Positions 27,578 through 36,554 are shown, counted from the first letter of the stretch. The stretch: DNA of 64,000 nucleotides from Paenibacillus mendelii (GCF_024498075.1 NZ_JANHOF010000010.1:124001-188000); one strand, 5' to 3'. Translations and numbers: made by a program. Notes: generated from the letters alone by a model not told the origin.

Positions 27578-28596
27578 GTATGATTCCCTCCATTTGGGTT
27601 AATGACATATTTGCTGAACTTGGCACTGCCGTCTGCTAATGCAGCGAAGACAGAAGGTGCTTCCGCTAAACCGCATGTAGTCGCCCAATCGCTCATCGAT
27701 ATGCTTCCTTGGACCAACAAATTCACGGCTTGCTCGAAATCAGCGTTCGAATACGTGTATGAGCCAATCAGGCTAACCTCCTGGCGAACTACATGGTTCA
27801 TCGATAATGCCGTTTGATCCTGTCCAAGTCCCACTAGAATGACGCTTCCCCCAGGGTTAATAAGCTGAATGGCTTGTTCACGCGTCGCCAGCACACCCAC
27901 GCAATCGATAATGGCATCCACCCCATGACCGGAAAATACGCTGGCTAGCTTCTCATGTACCTCTTCAGGAATGGCAGCCTCCGCTCCCAGCCGCTTGGCG
28001 AATGCCAGCCGCTCCGGCTGCCGGTCAATGACGAGCACCTTCGGTGCACCCATATTCAAAGCAACCTGCAGAGTTAACAGTCCGATAGGGCCTGCTCCAT
28101 AAATCATCAACCCTTCAAAAGGCTGAAGTCCCAGCTTAATCGCATGAATACAGACAGCTAACGGCTCTGCCAAGGAGGCTAGATTGGAATCCATGTCGCC
28201 GGCCACGTTGTACATGTTCTTGACGGGTACAGCCACATACTGAGCGAATGCGCCCGGCCGATGAATTCCGATAATTTGCCGGTTGCGGCAAATGTTCGGC
28301 CGGCCTCTGTCACAGCGATCACATGATCCGCAAGGAATTAACGGGTTCACAATCACTTTATCGCCAACCTGAAAACCGCTGGCATCAGGAGCCATCTCCT
28401 CAATCACGCCACAGAATTCATGTCCCATCACAAGCGGAGGAACCCGTACGCTGCTGTGTCCCAAATAGCCTTCCAGCTCGCTTCCGCAAATACCTGCCGC
28501 TTCCACGCGTATAATTGCCTCGCCGGGCAATAAATGAGGCCGCTCGCTTCGAGTCAGCTCCAGCCTTCTCGCACCTTGATAAACCAATATGTCCAT
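27574..28596 (-). CDS. Zinc-dependent alcohol dehydrogenase (polyol/threonine dehydrogenase type)
   Basis: This 340-residue medium-chain dehydrogenase has catalytic-zinc ligands in AGICGSE and MGHEFCGVIEE, and four structural-zinc cysteines in CGSCDRCDRGRPNIC. The Rossmann motif is GAGPIGLL (about 168). It belongs to the sorbitol/threonine/galactitol-phosphate dehydrogenase group and oxidises a secondary alcohol with NAD(P). It is coupled to the downstream SDR by a 4-base overlap and follows the hydroxyacid dehydrogenase gene by 48 bases. The substrate is not determined. Confidence 0.92.
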   Translation of the reverse strand: MDILVYQGARRLELTRSERPHLLPGEAIIRVEAAGICGSELEGYLGHSSVRVPPLVMGHEFCGVIEEMAPDASGFQVGDKVIVNPLIPCGSCDRCDRGRPNICRNRQIIGIHRPGAFAQYVAVPVKNMYNVAGDMDSNLASLAEPLAVCIHAIKLGLQPFEGLMIYGAGPIGLLTLQVALNMGAPKVLVIDRQPERLAFAKRLGAEAAIPEEVHEKLASVFSGHGVDAIIDCVGVLATREQAIQLINPGGSVILVGLGQDQTALSMNHVVRQEVSLIGSYTYSNADFEQAVNLLVQGSISMSDWATTCGLAEAPSVFAALADGSAKFSKYVINPNGGNHT

Positions 28597-28644
28597 TGCT
28601 TCAACAACCTCTCGTTTCTAGTTGACGGCCGCTTCGATCATCGG

Positions 28645-29613
28645 TCACTTGCCTACGCCATTGACGACATGCAGCGGACTCTCCCCGGTGAACAACCTCT
28701 TAATTTCCAACGCAGCATACTCCTGCAGACGAAGAAGCGCATTCTCCGAATACCAAGCGCAGTGGCTCGTTACTATACAATGATCCATACGCAGCAGAGG
28801 GCTTTCGGGCGAAATCGGTTCATGCTCCAGAACATCCAATGCCGCGCCTGCGATCTCACCTCCAGTCAAAGCGTCGATTAAGGCAGCGGTATCGATCGTT
28901 CCGCCTCTTGAGGTGTTGACAAGGAAGCTCGTTTTCTTCATTAGCCGAAAGGCATCTGCTCCGAGAATATGCTTCGTTTGTTCGGTAAGCGGCAGATGGA
29001 CCGATAAGATATCGCTCCGGGAGAACAGTGTTTGCCAATCCACCTTTTCTACACCTAACTGCTTAAACACGCCTTCCTCCACGAATGGATCGTACCCAAT
29101 AGCAGCCAAACCGAATGCTTGCGCTCTCTTCACCACCGCCTTGGAGATATTCCCAAAGCCGGCAACGCCGATGACTTTATTCTGCAGGCCCATGATCGGG
29201 CGGCATGGCGCAATTTCCCACACTCCGCTGCGAACCTGTTCTATGACCTGCGGAATTTTCCTGACGATGCTAAGCAGCAGCGATAAGGTGTGATCGGCAA
29301 CCTCCTGAACGGCATAATCCGGAATGTTGACGACCGGTATGCCTTTACGTTTCGCCGCTTCAACATCAACGTTGTCGACGCCAATCCCGTAACGCACGAT
29401 AATTTTGCAGTTATTAAGCTCCTCAATCGCATCTGCAGTAACCGGCGCCCACTGGGTCAAGATAGCGTCAGCATCCCGGCAAAGCTCTGCGACCTCCGCG
29501 CCGGTCTTGCACTGTCCGGTCACGAATTCGAAGCCTAGTGGGGTCAGAATGTTCTTTTCTTGATCTAAGTTAGGAAATCCATAATCGGTAACGGCAACTT
29601 GAAGATTTTTCAC
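28645..29613 (-). CDS. D-isomer-specific 2-hydroxyacid dehydrogenase
   Basis: This 322-residue NAD-dependent enzyme is of the phosphoglycerate/lactate dehydrogenase (C-terminal-binding-protein-like) family. The nucleotide motif is GVAGFGNIS (about 150), and the catalytic Arg is in VNTSRGGTID. The Glu is in DVLEHEP and the His in VTSHCAWYS. GTG is the start codon, 7 bases after GGAGG. It is the second gene of the operon, after the cyclase and before the alcohol dehydrogenase. It probably interconverts a 2-hydroxy and 2-oxo acid in the pathway. Confidence 0.92.
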   Translation of the reverse strand: MKNLQVAVTDYGFPNLDQEKNILTPLGFEFVTGQCKTGAEVAELCRDADAILTQWAPVTADAIEELNNCKIIVRYGIGVDNVDVEAAKRKGIPVVNIPDYAVQEVADHTLSLLLSIVRKIPQVIEQVRSGVWEIAPCRPIMGLQNKVIGVAGFGNISKAVVKRAQAFGLAAIGYDPFVEEGVFKQLGVEKVDWQTLFSRSDILSVHLPLTEQTKHILGADAFRLMKKTSFLVNTSRGGTIDTAALIDALTGGEIAGAALDVLEHEPISPESPLLRMDHCIVTSHCAWYSENALLRLQEYAALEIKRLFTGESPLHVVNGVGK

Positions 29614-29637
29614 ACAGCATCCTCCGCTCGTTCATTA

Positions 29638-30285
29638 TTAATCCGTATCCACCATAGCTAACGCCCGGACAGGCGAACCGTCCCGGCCCTTAATACGCAA
29701 TGGGGCAGCCATGAAGAAGAAAGCATCGGTCCCGACATCCCCCAAATTCGCCAAGCCCTCTACGATGACAATCTCCGCTCGCAGCAATATTTTGTGAATC
29801 GGGTCATAATCGGTTGGATTCGGCGTCGGCACATCCATTCCAATCATGGCGATTCTTCGATCGGCCAGCCATTGCGCCAGTTCCAAGGTCATATAAGGGA
29901 AGTCGGTAAAATAATGCTTGTGCTGGAACTGCAAGTGCCAGTCCGTCCGATAGATCAGCCGGGTCCCTTCTCCAATCCGATCCGCATAGGCAGCAAAGTC
30001 TCCCACATCAATTGGCTCCTTCGGCTGCTTATGCGATAGATCGACCAACAGGGCGTCACCAATGCATTTGTTTAGATCGAGCTTATCCACCGTTATGCCG
30101 TCATCCAGGAAGTGAAACGGAGCATCCAGATGCGTGCCCTGATGGGTACTCATAGATAGCTGAGAAATGTTATATCCAATACTGTCAATGGTGTTATGAA
30201 CGATCACCTCACATTGTGGGTCCATTGGAAAGGTCGGCGCGGCATGATAAATATCCATGGATAGATCAATTAATTTTCTCACCAA
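29638..30285 (-). CDS. Cyclase family protein (KynB-like metal hydrolase)
   Basis: This 215-residue protein belongs to the cyclase/arylformamidase superfamily. The metal-binding motif HQGTHLDAPFHF (about 47-58; HxGTHxDxPxH) is intact, and DVPTPNPTD and PLRIKGRDGSPVRALA are further family segments. Relatives hydrolyse N-formylkynurenine, isatin, or cyclic esters and lactones. Being first in an operon with three dehydrogenases, it may open a lactone or ring compound. The start GTG follows GGAGGG by 10 bases. Confidence 0.9.
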   Translation of the reverse strand: MVRKLIDLSMDIYHAAPTFPMDPQCEVIVHNTIDSIGYNISQLSMSTHQGTHLDAPFHFLDDGITVDKLDLNKCIGDALLVDLSHKQPKEPIDVGDFAAYADRIGEGTRLIYRTDWHLQFQHKHYFTDFPYMTLELAQWLADRRIAMIGMDVPTPNPTDYDPIHKILLRAEIVIVEGLANLGDVGTDAFFFMAAPLRIKGRDGSPVRALAMVDTD

Positions 30286-30308
30286 AACGAATCCCTCCAG
30301 TTATAAAG

Positions 30309-30320
30309 ATATATCCAATT
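30309..30320 (-). promoter_or_regulatory. Half-site of the GntR/LacI-type operator, near the cyclase start
   Basis: ATATATCCAATT matches the repeated word TATATCCAA found inverted at 30452-30460 on the opposite strand. It lies in the leader of the catabolic operon, about 25 bases before the cyclase start, where binding could block transcript elongation. Confidence 0.4.
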
Positions 30321-30403
30321 TAACGTTGAACAAATGCATGTAAAGCATATCTGAAAATGATTGAAAAAGCTGCGGTTTAATCGATATTGAACTACTCGCG
30401 AGA

Positions 30404-30432
30404 AGAATATCACTCCGATATAGTTACGTCAA
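30404..30432 (-). promoter_or_regulatory. Promoter of the cyclase-dehydrogenase operon
   Basis: On the minus strand, TTGACG (30427-30432), 17 bases, then TATTCT (30404-30409). The leader is about 110 bases. The -35 abuts the operator palindrome at 30433-30460. Confidence 0.6.
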
Positions 30433-30460
30433 TATAACCAATTATTGAAAGTTGGATATA
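30433..30460. promoter_or_regulatory. Operator palindrome between divergent promoters
   Basis: TATAACCAA and TTGGATATA form an inverted repeat with a 10-base gap, differing by one base from perfect symmetry. It is immediately upstream of the catabolic promoter and upstream of the regulator promoter. The regulator encoded next door is the likely ligand. Confidence 0.55.
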
Positions 30461-30520
30461 GTCATTGTCATTTCAGGTGTAAGTGCGTAACCATCACCAA
30501 TCCCGACCAATTCGTCAATA

Positions 30521-30549
30521 TTGATATACTAGATATAATCATATATACT
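30521..30549 (+). promoter_or_regulatory. Promoter of the GntR/LacI-type regulator
   Basis: TTGATA (30521-30526), a 17-base spacer and TATACT (30544-30549). Start of transcription is about 50 bases before the start codon. Confidence 0.6.
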
Positions 30550-30605
30550 CTACTGTTAATGACGCATAATGACCCCTACTATCGAATGCGAGGCGACCGT
30601 ACCAA

Positions 30606-31712
30606 ATGAATGAAAACAAGCCATTATATTCTCAAATACAAGATCACATCATACAGAAGATTGAATCCGGCAGCTGGCCCGAGCAGCATCAAATTCCGCC
30701 AGAACGCCATATTGCCGAACAATTCAATGTAAGCCGCATAACGGCAAAGAATGCGGTACTCGGCTTGGTGAACGAGGGTCTGCTATACAGACATCGGGGA
30801 AAGGGGACTTTTGTCGCCGCTAGCGCGAGCAGCAAACGAATAGTGGAGGATAAGGTGCAGGCGCCGCGGCCTGCGGTTCGGTCCGGAAACAAAATAATCG
30901 GTTTTATCACACCATGGATGGAGTCTCAGTACTCTTCGCAGCTGCTCTCGGGCGTGGAACATGCACTCAGTGAGCAATCCTATCATGTTCTATATAAGCG
31001 TATTGCCGATCGTGAAGCGGAATCGGGCGCCATTCATACGTTCTTGGATATTCCCGTTGACGGCATGATCATTGTCGCCAGCCAAGGAGAGCAGCATTTC
31101 AACGATGATATCGTTCGCCTGGTCTTGAATAAGCATCATGTCGTCCTCGTTGAAAAAACGATGCGTGACATACGCACAAACGGGGTTTATTGCAATACCA
31201 AGGAAATCGGCAATCTAATGGTCGACTATCTATGTAAGCTGAAAGCGAAGCATATTGGGTTAATTACTTATCCCTCCTTATATACAATTGGAATAAGCGA
31301 CCGGATCCAAAGCTTCCAAACGGCGCTGCTTAGCAAAGGAATGGAGCAGCTGTCCGATCAGCATATTCTGTCGGTCTCCTCTTCCATTCTGGAGCAAACC
31401 AGCCAGGATGAAATCCCGCCAGATATCGTCGCGTTCATCGAGAATAATACCGCTTTCGATGCTATTGCGACGGTAGACGCGCTGCTGGCGCAATACGTCG
31501 GAAGAGCATGCGCAATGCTGAACCGGACCGGCATCAAGATTATTTGCTGCGACCAGCCTTCCCTTCATCAGGATTGCATTAATCCGACCGCCTATATTGA
31601 TCAATCACCGTTCCAGATGGGTATTGTGGCTGCTCAAATGATGATCGATTCCATCGAAAACCAATCCGAACCCAGAAAGCATATGATTTCTCCCCGGCTG
31701 ATTGAAATATAG
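30606..31712 (+). CDS. GntR-type regulator with periplasmic-binding-like sensor domain (AraR architecture)
   Basis: This 368-residue protein has an N-terminal GntR winged helix (1-70; PPERHIAEQFNVSRITAKNAV then RHRGKGTFV) and a C-terminal LacI-family sugar-binding domain (about 95-360; IIGFITPWMESQYSSQLLSG, DGMIIVASQG). This combination is typical of AraR-like repressors that respond to a sugar or sugar derivative. It is divergent from the cyclase-dehydrogenase operon, with a palindromic candidate operator between. No transporter lies in the unit, so the inducer must enter by another route. Confidence 0.9.
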   Translation: MNENKPLYSQIQDHIIQKIESGSWPEQHQIPPERHIAEQFNVSRITAKNAVLGLVNEGLLYRHRGKGTFVAASASSKRIVEDKVQAPRPAVRSGNKIIGFITPWMESQYSSQLLSGVEHALSEQSYHVLYKRIADREAESGAIHTFLDIPVDGMIIVASQGEQHFNDDIVRLVLNKHHVVLVEKTMRDIRTNGVYCNTKEIGNLMVDYLCKLKAKHIGLITYPSLYTIGISDRIQSFQTALLSKGMEQLSDQHILSVSSSILEQTSQDEIPPDIVAFIENNTAFDAIATVDALLAQYVGRACAMLNRTGIKIICCDQPSLHQDCINPTAYIDQSPFQMGIVAAQMMIDSIENQSEPRKHMISPRLIEI

Positions 31713-31751
31713 CAAGTGATGATCTGTGGATACACCGTGCGATTACGAAAA

Positions 31752-31792
31752 GGGATGCTCTGAGGAATAGTCAGCCTCAGAGCATCCCTTTG
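31752..31792 (+). terminator. Terminator of the GntR-type regulator
   Basis: A perfect 14-pair stem, GGGATGCTCTGAGG with CCTCAGAGCATCCC, has a 9-base loop and is followed by TTTGTC. Confidence 0.75.
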
Positions 31793-31838
31793 TCGATCGT
31801 GAACATACAAACCGCACTACGTGCAAATAAACGCGAAA

Positions 31839-31857
31839 GGAGCCCCTAAGAGGCTCC
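31839..31857 (-). terminator. Terminator of the CcdC-like gene
   Basis: On the minus strand, GGAGCC pairs with GGCTCC around a 7-base loop, followed by TTTCG. It lies 20 bases past the stop at 31877. The stem is short. Confidence 0.5.
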
Positions 31858-31876
31858 CCTGTTTCTATCCCACTCT

Positions 31877-32386
31877 TTACTTGCTGCCAAGCTCCTGCTT
31901 CCTCTCCCGCTGGAGTTCATTAAACTTGCGCAGCATGGCGATCCGCCAAACCAGAATCATGCCGAACGCGAGAATGAAGAACAATCCGCCTGTCTGGGGA
32001 ATACTGATATACGCTTCCAATACGTCATGGAGCAGAAGCCGGATAACGAATAGGGCAAGCAATATGATGATGAAGGCCTTCGACCGCTTCAACACAATCT
32101 CTTCGCCGGAGCGCTCGAGCTTCGAGGTGCGGATGAGCGGATAAGCAAAGAGCAGCGCACCAGCGGCGAAAGCAGCCAATGCCCACAGCCACGGCACGCG
32201 TGTCATGGGCACGACAAACATGAGGAAGCCTGAGGACATCGCAAACGGCGGGATAATGATTTTGCGCATCGATGTCGGTCGGTTGGATGCACGAAGACGA
32301 AAAAATATGACCGCCGCTCCGGCGAGCAGCGATAAGAGAATCGATGCGAAATGGGGAATTTGTAACGATTGCGGGAACAGATGCAT
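31877..32386 (-). CDS. CcdC family (DUF1453) membrane protein
   Basis: This 169-residue membrane protein has about four or five hydrophobic helices. KIIIPPFAMSSGFLMFVVP and the end PQTGGLFFILAFGMILVWR match the CcdC/DUF1453 family. In Bacillus the ccdC gene lies by ccdA, which handles thiol reduction for cytochrome c maturation, but its own role is not defined. AAGGAG precedes the ATG by 10 bases. No cytochrome maturation genes are adjacent here. Confidence 0.8.
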   Translation of the reverse strand: MHLFPQSLQIPHFASILLSLLAGAAVIFFRLRASNRPTSMRKIIIPPFAMSSGFLMFVVPMTRVPWLWALAAFAAGALLFAYPLIRTSKLERSGEEIVLKRSKAFIIILLALFVIRLLLHDVLEAYISIPQTGGLFFILAFGMILVWRIAMLRKFNELQRERKQELGSK

Positions 32387-32473
32387 GCGTTCGCGGCTCC
32401 TTCTTCAACCAGCCCTCAATCAGGTACGGTTTTTCTTAATCCTACTGCATTCACAAACCATGTTGCAAATAAT

Positions 32474-32502
32474 AGAGCCGAATGCTGGAAGCAATCGGCT
32501 CT
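32474..32502 (-). terminator. Probable terminator of the DUF2252 gene
   Basis: AGAGCCGA and TCGGCTCT form a perfect 8-pair stem with a 13-base loop, followed on the minus strand by the T-rich ATTATTTGC. It lies between the DUF2252 stop and the CcdC start. Confidence 0.55.
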
Positions 32503-32546
32503 ATTAGAAGATTGAATCTTCCCCTTGGACAAGATCCATCATCCGT

Positions 32547-33881
32547 CTAGCTCTTACGCCGGCTCCCCGCCCATTCGACGAATATCTCATAGTCACGCTC
32601 CACTTGGCCCGCATAAGATAAAGCCCACTGCGCGATGGTTGCACAGAATGCTTCCTCGTCATCACCCATCGCGAGGACGATCTCGTCTTCGCTGTGGTAA
32701 TCTAGCATTCCTTGCCGTACATCAATATCGGCGCGGGCATGCAGCTTGGCTGTCAGAGCCCCCATGCAGTCGACAACCGTCTCAAGCGCATCGGCGGTTT
32801 CCAGTGATGCAAGCTTAAGCCGTTTCTTGTAGGGAGAACGCTCACGCACATAGAAGTGCCGATCACCCATAGATAAGCAGCCGAGGTAAGGATCCGCCTC
32901 GTGATGCATCGCCTTCTGGGTCATGACAACCCGCTTTCCCTGGTGGCCATGAGCAGACCAGAATGAATCGTCATATGGTAGGAAGTAGGCGGGAACGGGG
33001 GCGCGAACTTCTTTTATTTCAAGGACGACATCATCCATCCCCTCGGCCGCTCCGCCTGCTTCGATCAGTACATAATACCGGTCCAACCCGATCGACGCCG
33101 TGCCCGAGCCATGCTTGACCGCCATGTCTTTGATCTCATAGTGAACGGCTTCCTCACCTTTGGATTCCACGGACGCCAAATATTGCGGCCAAGCCTCCAT
33201 GAGCGCATTGCGCTCCTCTTCTGTTGGCGGCACGATCTCATCCGTCTCCGCGAACTGCCGCTTCTGCTGCATGAACGCGGTCACCTTCTCCAGAAAGTGC
33301 TGCTCCTTCCGTTTGCGCAGCTTCTTCAGCAGTTTGCGAATCTGCCCTTCCGCGCGCTCTTCATCCATCACGAACGTCTCCGGATCGTCCTTCCGCTTGG
33401 CAAACCGGCGCATCTGCCCCCCATAGCTCTTCAAAAAAGCGGCAATAGCTGCCTGCTGCGACTCGGATGTCATCAGCTTCACACGGCATACGAGCGCGAT
33501 GCTGACCGACATGCGCAGCAAATCGTACAGATAGGAGCCCAGATAGCCCTCGTCAAAGTCGTTCACATCATAGACCAGCACCCCGGATTCGCTGCGGAAT
33601 GCCCCGAAGTTCTCAAAGTGAAGGTCGCCTTGAATCCAAGTCGGCCGCTCCGCTCTCGTATGGTACGGGAACCATTCCCGTGTTACATCGCTATAGAACA
33701 AATATGTGCTTCCCCGAAAAAAAGAAAACGGGCTCTCCGCCATTTTGCGGTATTTCTCCGCACGCTTACGCCGGTCCAATCCCATCAACTTCCCATCGAA
33801 TTCGTCGAATATGGCTGTTAACGTCTGTTTGCGCAGCTTGCGCCGGGTCTGCTGTACGCGCTCCGTCAGGTTCGATTCCAT
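32547..33881 (-). CDS. DUF2252 family protein
   Basis: This 444-residue soluble protein shows the DUF2252 hallmarks: SPFSFFRGSTYLFYSD near residue 50, WIQGDLHFENFGAF (about 83-96), and YDVNDFDEGYLGSYLYDLLR (about 104-123). These kinase-like motifs (a GDLHxxN loop and a ND-x-D motif) suggest an aminoglycoside-phosphotransferase-like fold, but no activity is established. GGAGGCGG precedes the ATG. It appears monocistronic. Confidence 0.88.
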   Translation of the reverse strand: MESNLTERVQQTRRKLRKQTLTAIFDEFDGKLMGLDRRKRAEKYRKMAESPFSFFRGSTYLFYSDVTREWFPYHTRAERPTWIQGDLHFENFGAFRSESGVLVYDVNDFDEGYLGSYLYDLLRMSVSIALVCRVKLMTSESQQAAIAAFLKSYGGQMRRFAKRKDDPETFVMDEERAEGQIRKLLKKLRKRKEQHFLEKVTAFMQQKRQFAETDEIVPPTEEERNALMEAWPQYLASVESKGEEAVHYEIKDMAVKHGSGTASIGLDRYYVLIEAGGAAEGMDDVVLEIKEVRAPVPAYFLPYDDSFWSAHGHQGKRVVMTQKAMHHEADPYLGCLSMGDRHFYVRERSPYKKRLKLASLETADALETVVDCMGALTAKLHARADIDVRQGMLDYHSEDEIVLAMGDDEEAFCATIAQWALSYAGQVERDYEIFVEWAGSRRKS

Positions 33882-33991
33882 GTGGATACCGCCTCCTTAT
33901 TCGTTCAAGCCGATCTATCCGTCACTACCAACGTACATCATATTCCGAATGTTTACAATTCCCGCATTCCCTCCAGAGAGACAACGGACAT

Positions 33992-34034
33992 AAAAAAAGC
34001 TGCCACCAGGAACGAGACTTCCCGGCAGCAGCTT
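33992..34034 (-). terminator. Terminator of the PdaA-like gene
   Basis: On the minus strand, AAGCTGCTGCCGGGAA pairs, with small mismatches, with TTCCTGGTGGCAGCTT and is followed by TTTTTAT. Confidence 0.8.
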
Positions 34035-34072
34035 ATGTAAATCAGATTAACAAGGCAGCCTAGCGGCTTCTT

Positions 34073-34861
34073 CTAGCGGTACTGCTTGACCTGCATTTGA
34101 TCCAGGCTTTTGAAGGTGTAGCCTTTGCTCCGGGCATCGTCGATAATTTGCGCCAATGCTTCCGCGTTATCCTTGGACACGGAGTGCAGCAGCATGACCG
34201 CTCCCGGATGAAGCTGGGACATGACGCTGTCATACGCATACCTTGCGCCCCTCTGTGCCTTCGTATCCCAGTCCTTATAGGCAATGGACCAGAAGACGCT
34301 TATATATCCGACCTGCCGGCTAACCGCCAGCGTATGCTCGTTGAAGATGCCTCTTGGCGGCCGCAGGTAATGCATCTCCTGCTGCCCTGTCAATTCCTTC
34401 ACCGCAAGCTTCACGCGGTCGAGCTCCGACTGAACCCCCTCAGCCGACAACGTCGTCATATCCGGATGGCTCCACGAATGATTGCCCACCACATGCCCTT
34501 CTGCGACCATCCGCTTCACGAGCTCGGGTTTATCCTTCACGTAATGACCTGTAATGAAGAAGGCCGCAGGCACACCCTTGCTCTTCAGGATATCAAGAAT
34601 GGGCGCCGTATAGCCGTTCTCATACCCGTTGTCGAACGTCAAGTAAAGCTCCTTGTCCGACGTATTGCCCAGGAAGATGGCACCGTGCTTCTTCACGATT
34701 CCCATGAAGCCTTCCTCCGCGATGGACGGCAGCTGGCCGTTCTTGCTCTTCTTGAAGCCAAAGTGGTACGGCTGACCTCCGGAAGCCTCCACGGCTCCAG
34801 GCCCGATCAGCAAACCGCTGCACAGGAGTGCAGCCACTAGCAGATGAAGGACGCCTCGCAT
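34073..34861 (-). CDS. pdaA: Polysaccharide deacetylase, PdaA-like (delta-lactam-biosynthetic de-N-acetylase)
   Basis: This 262-residue exported protein has an N-terminal signal peptide (GVLHLLVAALLCSGLLIGPG). The start of the mature part, QPYHFGFKKSKNGQLP, is typical of PdaA. The NodB fold shows motif 1 as LTFDNGYENGYT (the usual FDDG reads FDNG, as in PdaA) and motif 2 as GNHSWSHPDMT, then LRPPRGIFNEHTL. PdaA removes the acetyl group from muramic acid in spore cortex, needed for lactam formation and germination, so this supports a spore former. GGGGGAG lies 10 bases before the ATG; a TTG three codons earlier is too close. Confidence 0.88.
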   Translation of the reverse strand: MRGVLHLLVAALLCSGLLIGPGAVEASGGQPYHFGFKKSKNGQLPSIAEEGFMGIVKKHGAIFLGNTSDKELYLTFDNGYENGYTAPILDILKSKGVPAAFFITGHYVKDKPELVKRMVAEGHVVGNHSWSHPDMTTLSAEGVQSELDRVKLAVKELTGQQEMHYLRPPRGIFNEHTLAVSRQVGYISVFWSIAYKDWDTKAQRGARYAYDSVMSQLHPGAVMLLHSVSKDNAEALAQIIDDARSKGYTFKSLDQMQVKQYR

Positions 34862-35043
34862 GAACGTCAACTCCCCCTTCGGACGATTCGCTCCAACCGT
34901 AAAAGATTGGGTTAGGGGTTATATTGCGCCACGAGCGTCATTTTATTCATCAGACTCAAGGTCTAGGTAATGTTTAGACGCTGCTCCGGCTCCGCCAACA
35001 GCCATAGATGACGCCCGAGAATATGTAGCGCCTGCGGTATTGC

Positions 35044-35526
35044 TTATCCCTGCTCGGCGAACAGGTCCTGATGTATTTTGACCACTGCCTTGCGAATGGG
35101 AATGTCCCCCTCAATCGAGCAATTGGGCCGGTGAATATCGGTCGGGTATAAGACGACGAATGCGCCGGGAACCAAATCCACATCAATCTCACCATTCACA
35201 GCTCCATAGAAGGCAATATCCTGAGTGGCGAGTCGATCATCTTCAGGCTGCAGCGATGCCGACAGCTTCGCAACCCCCATCCGCTCGCGGCCGGTCAGCA
35301 GCAGCTGCAGGTCCGTGTGGACGAGGTGCGACTCCGGCTTTACACGTTCCTTCGGCTGTGTCGTGACCTCGTTGAGGAGCAGGAACATGCCTGGCTCACC
35401 GAATTCGTGGCGCCCCGCCGGCAGTGTATCCAGATCCATATCGAGCAGCCGCTCGATCGCCCGGCGTACTGGTGCAGGGAAAGTCCCTTTCTCGTTCTCA
35501 TAATTGGCCAAATCGCTGTAAATCAT
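35044..35526 (-). CDS. YhcH/YjgK/YiaL (EbgC, DUF386) family protein
   Basis: This 160-residue cupin-like protein has family-typical HRPNCSI and VVKIHQDLF near the C-terminus and SHLVHTDLQLLLTG in the middle. Relatives such as EbgC bind a metal and may act as sugar anomerases or handle sialic-acid-related sugars. GGAGGC precedes the ATG. It is not adjacent to sugar genes here, so the substrate is open. Confidence 0.85.
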   Translation of the reverse strand: MIYSDLANYENEKGTFPAPVRRAIERLLDMDLDTLPAGRHEFGEPGMFLLLNEVTTQPKERVKPESHLVHTDLQLLLTGRERMGVAKLSASLQPEDDRLATQDIAFYGAVNGEIDVDLVPGAFVVLYPTDIHRPNCSIEGDIPIRKAVVKIHQDLFAEQG

Positions 35527-35598
35527 CGCTTGTCGCCTCCGCTCTCGAATTCGTACAACGTCATTATCGGACAGTCTGTAAGGGCTGTCAATGACAAC

Positions 35599-35639
35599 GA
35601 ACCAGGTACTGCAAGCTCTGGGCCTGCAGTACCTGGTTC
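35599..35639 (-). terminator. Hairpin after the YwbE gene
   Basis: A perfect 15-pair stem, GAACCAGGTACTGCA with TGCAGTACCTGGTTC, has an 11-base loop. Its position fits the minus-strand YwbE gene, though the better T-tract (GTTTCTTCT) is on the plus strand. Confidence 0.55.
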
Positions 35640-35693
35640 GTTTCTTCTATGTTATTGCCATCTCGGCGGCACTAACTTGTACCGGCCGCCTTC

Positions 35694-35909
35694 CTACTGC
35701 TCGGAGCCGGGAGCGATGATCGACTTCACGCGGCCGACTTGTCCGCTCTGCAGCCTCACTTTGATTCCGTGCGGATGATTCGGCGAGTTAGTCAATATAT
35801 CCTTCACGACGCCGCGCGTCAGCTTTCCTGTCGGTTGATCCTGCTTCAAGACGATATCCACTGTAATCCCTGGGCGTATTGACGCCCGCTGCTGTCCATT
35901 CGTGCTCAT
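35694..35909 (-). CDS. ywbE: YwbE family protein (DUF2196)
   Basis: This 71-residue basic protein matches YwbE: IRPGITVDIVLKQDQPTGKL, TRGVVKDILTNS and HGIKVRLQSGQVGRV. It probably folds as a small beta barrel. Its function is unknown. GGAGA precedes the ATG by about 8 bases. Confidence 0.9.
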   Translation of the reverse strand: MSTNGQQRASIRPGITVDIVLKQDQPTGKLTRGVVKDILTNSPNHPHGIKVRLQSGQVGRVKSIIAPGSEQ

Positions 35910-36038
35910 ACATGGTCTCCTTTAATCATTCTAAGATGGTACTAGCGTACCATTAGAGACGCCGAATAGACAAATCTGGGCTGACTCCGTGCAACCGGAG
36001 GGGGATGCATCTTCCCCTAGCCACAGCATCCTTATTGA

Positions 36039-36554
36039 TTATCCGTTTGCGGAATCTTCGCCCGAAATTGCGATATAAATCTCAACGACCGCATCTGCCG
36101 GATCGGTCACGCGCTCATCGTACCGTTCAAAGTCGCCCGTGAAGGTGCGGGTGCCGTTCCCTTCTGCAAAGTACGCCCAAATACGACCCCAAGCCTCGGG
36201 TACTACCTGCGTGATCGGTCCCCGTTCCGTCGTGAATACGGCATAGCGGGCTGCTGGCAGTTCAATAACTTTCAACCCCATCTCCTTCAACTCGGCCGAT
36301 TCTGCATTCTCCAATAGACGATGTCCAAGCAGCACCGTGTACTCGCCGCTCGCATCGCTTTCATATTCGGCATACAGTCCATACACAACAGACGGATCTG
36401 CGGAGCTGCTTAGTGCAGCTGTCACGCCTTTCTCATAGAAGGCTCCCCATAGCTCCGGAATTAGGCCACCGGGGCCTGCTTCTGCAGCATTCGTTGTCCG
36501 CGCGGCCAAACCGCATAATTTCATCGCTTCTACGTTCTCATATCGAATCTTCAT
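36039..36554 (-). CDS. GyrI-like / effector-binding domain protein
   Basis: This 171-residue protein has the GyrI-like small-molecule-binding fold. The conserved core ELPAARYAVFTTERGPITQVVPEAW is followed by FERYD and EIYIAI. Such stand-alone domains resemble the sensor half of BmrR and Rob and may bind or hydrolyse hydrophobic drugs or metabolites. GAGGGG precedes the ATG. No DNA-binding domain is fused. Confidence 0.85.
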   Translation of the reverse strand: MKIRYENVEAMKLCGLAARTTNAAEAGPGGLIPELWGAFYEKGVTAALSSSADPSVVYGLYAEYESDASGEYTVLLGHRLLENAESAELKEMGLKVIELPAARYAVFTTERGPITQVVPEAWGRIWAYFAEGNGTRTFTGDFERYDERVTDPADAVVEIYIAISGEDSANG

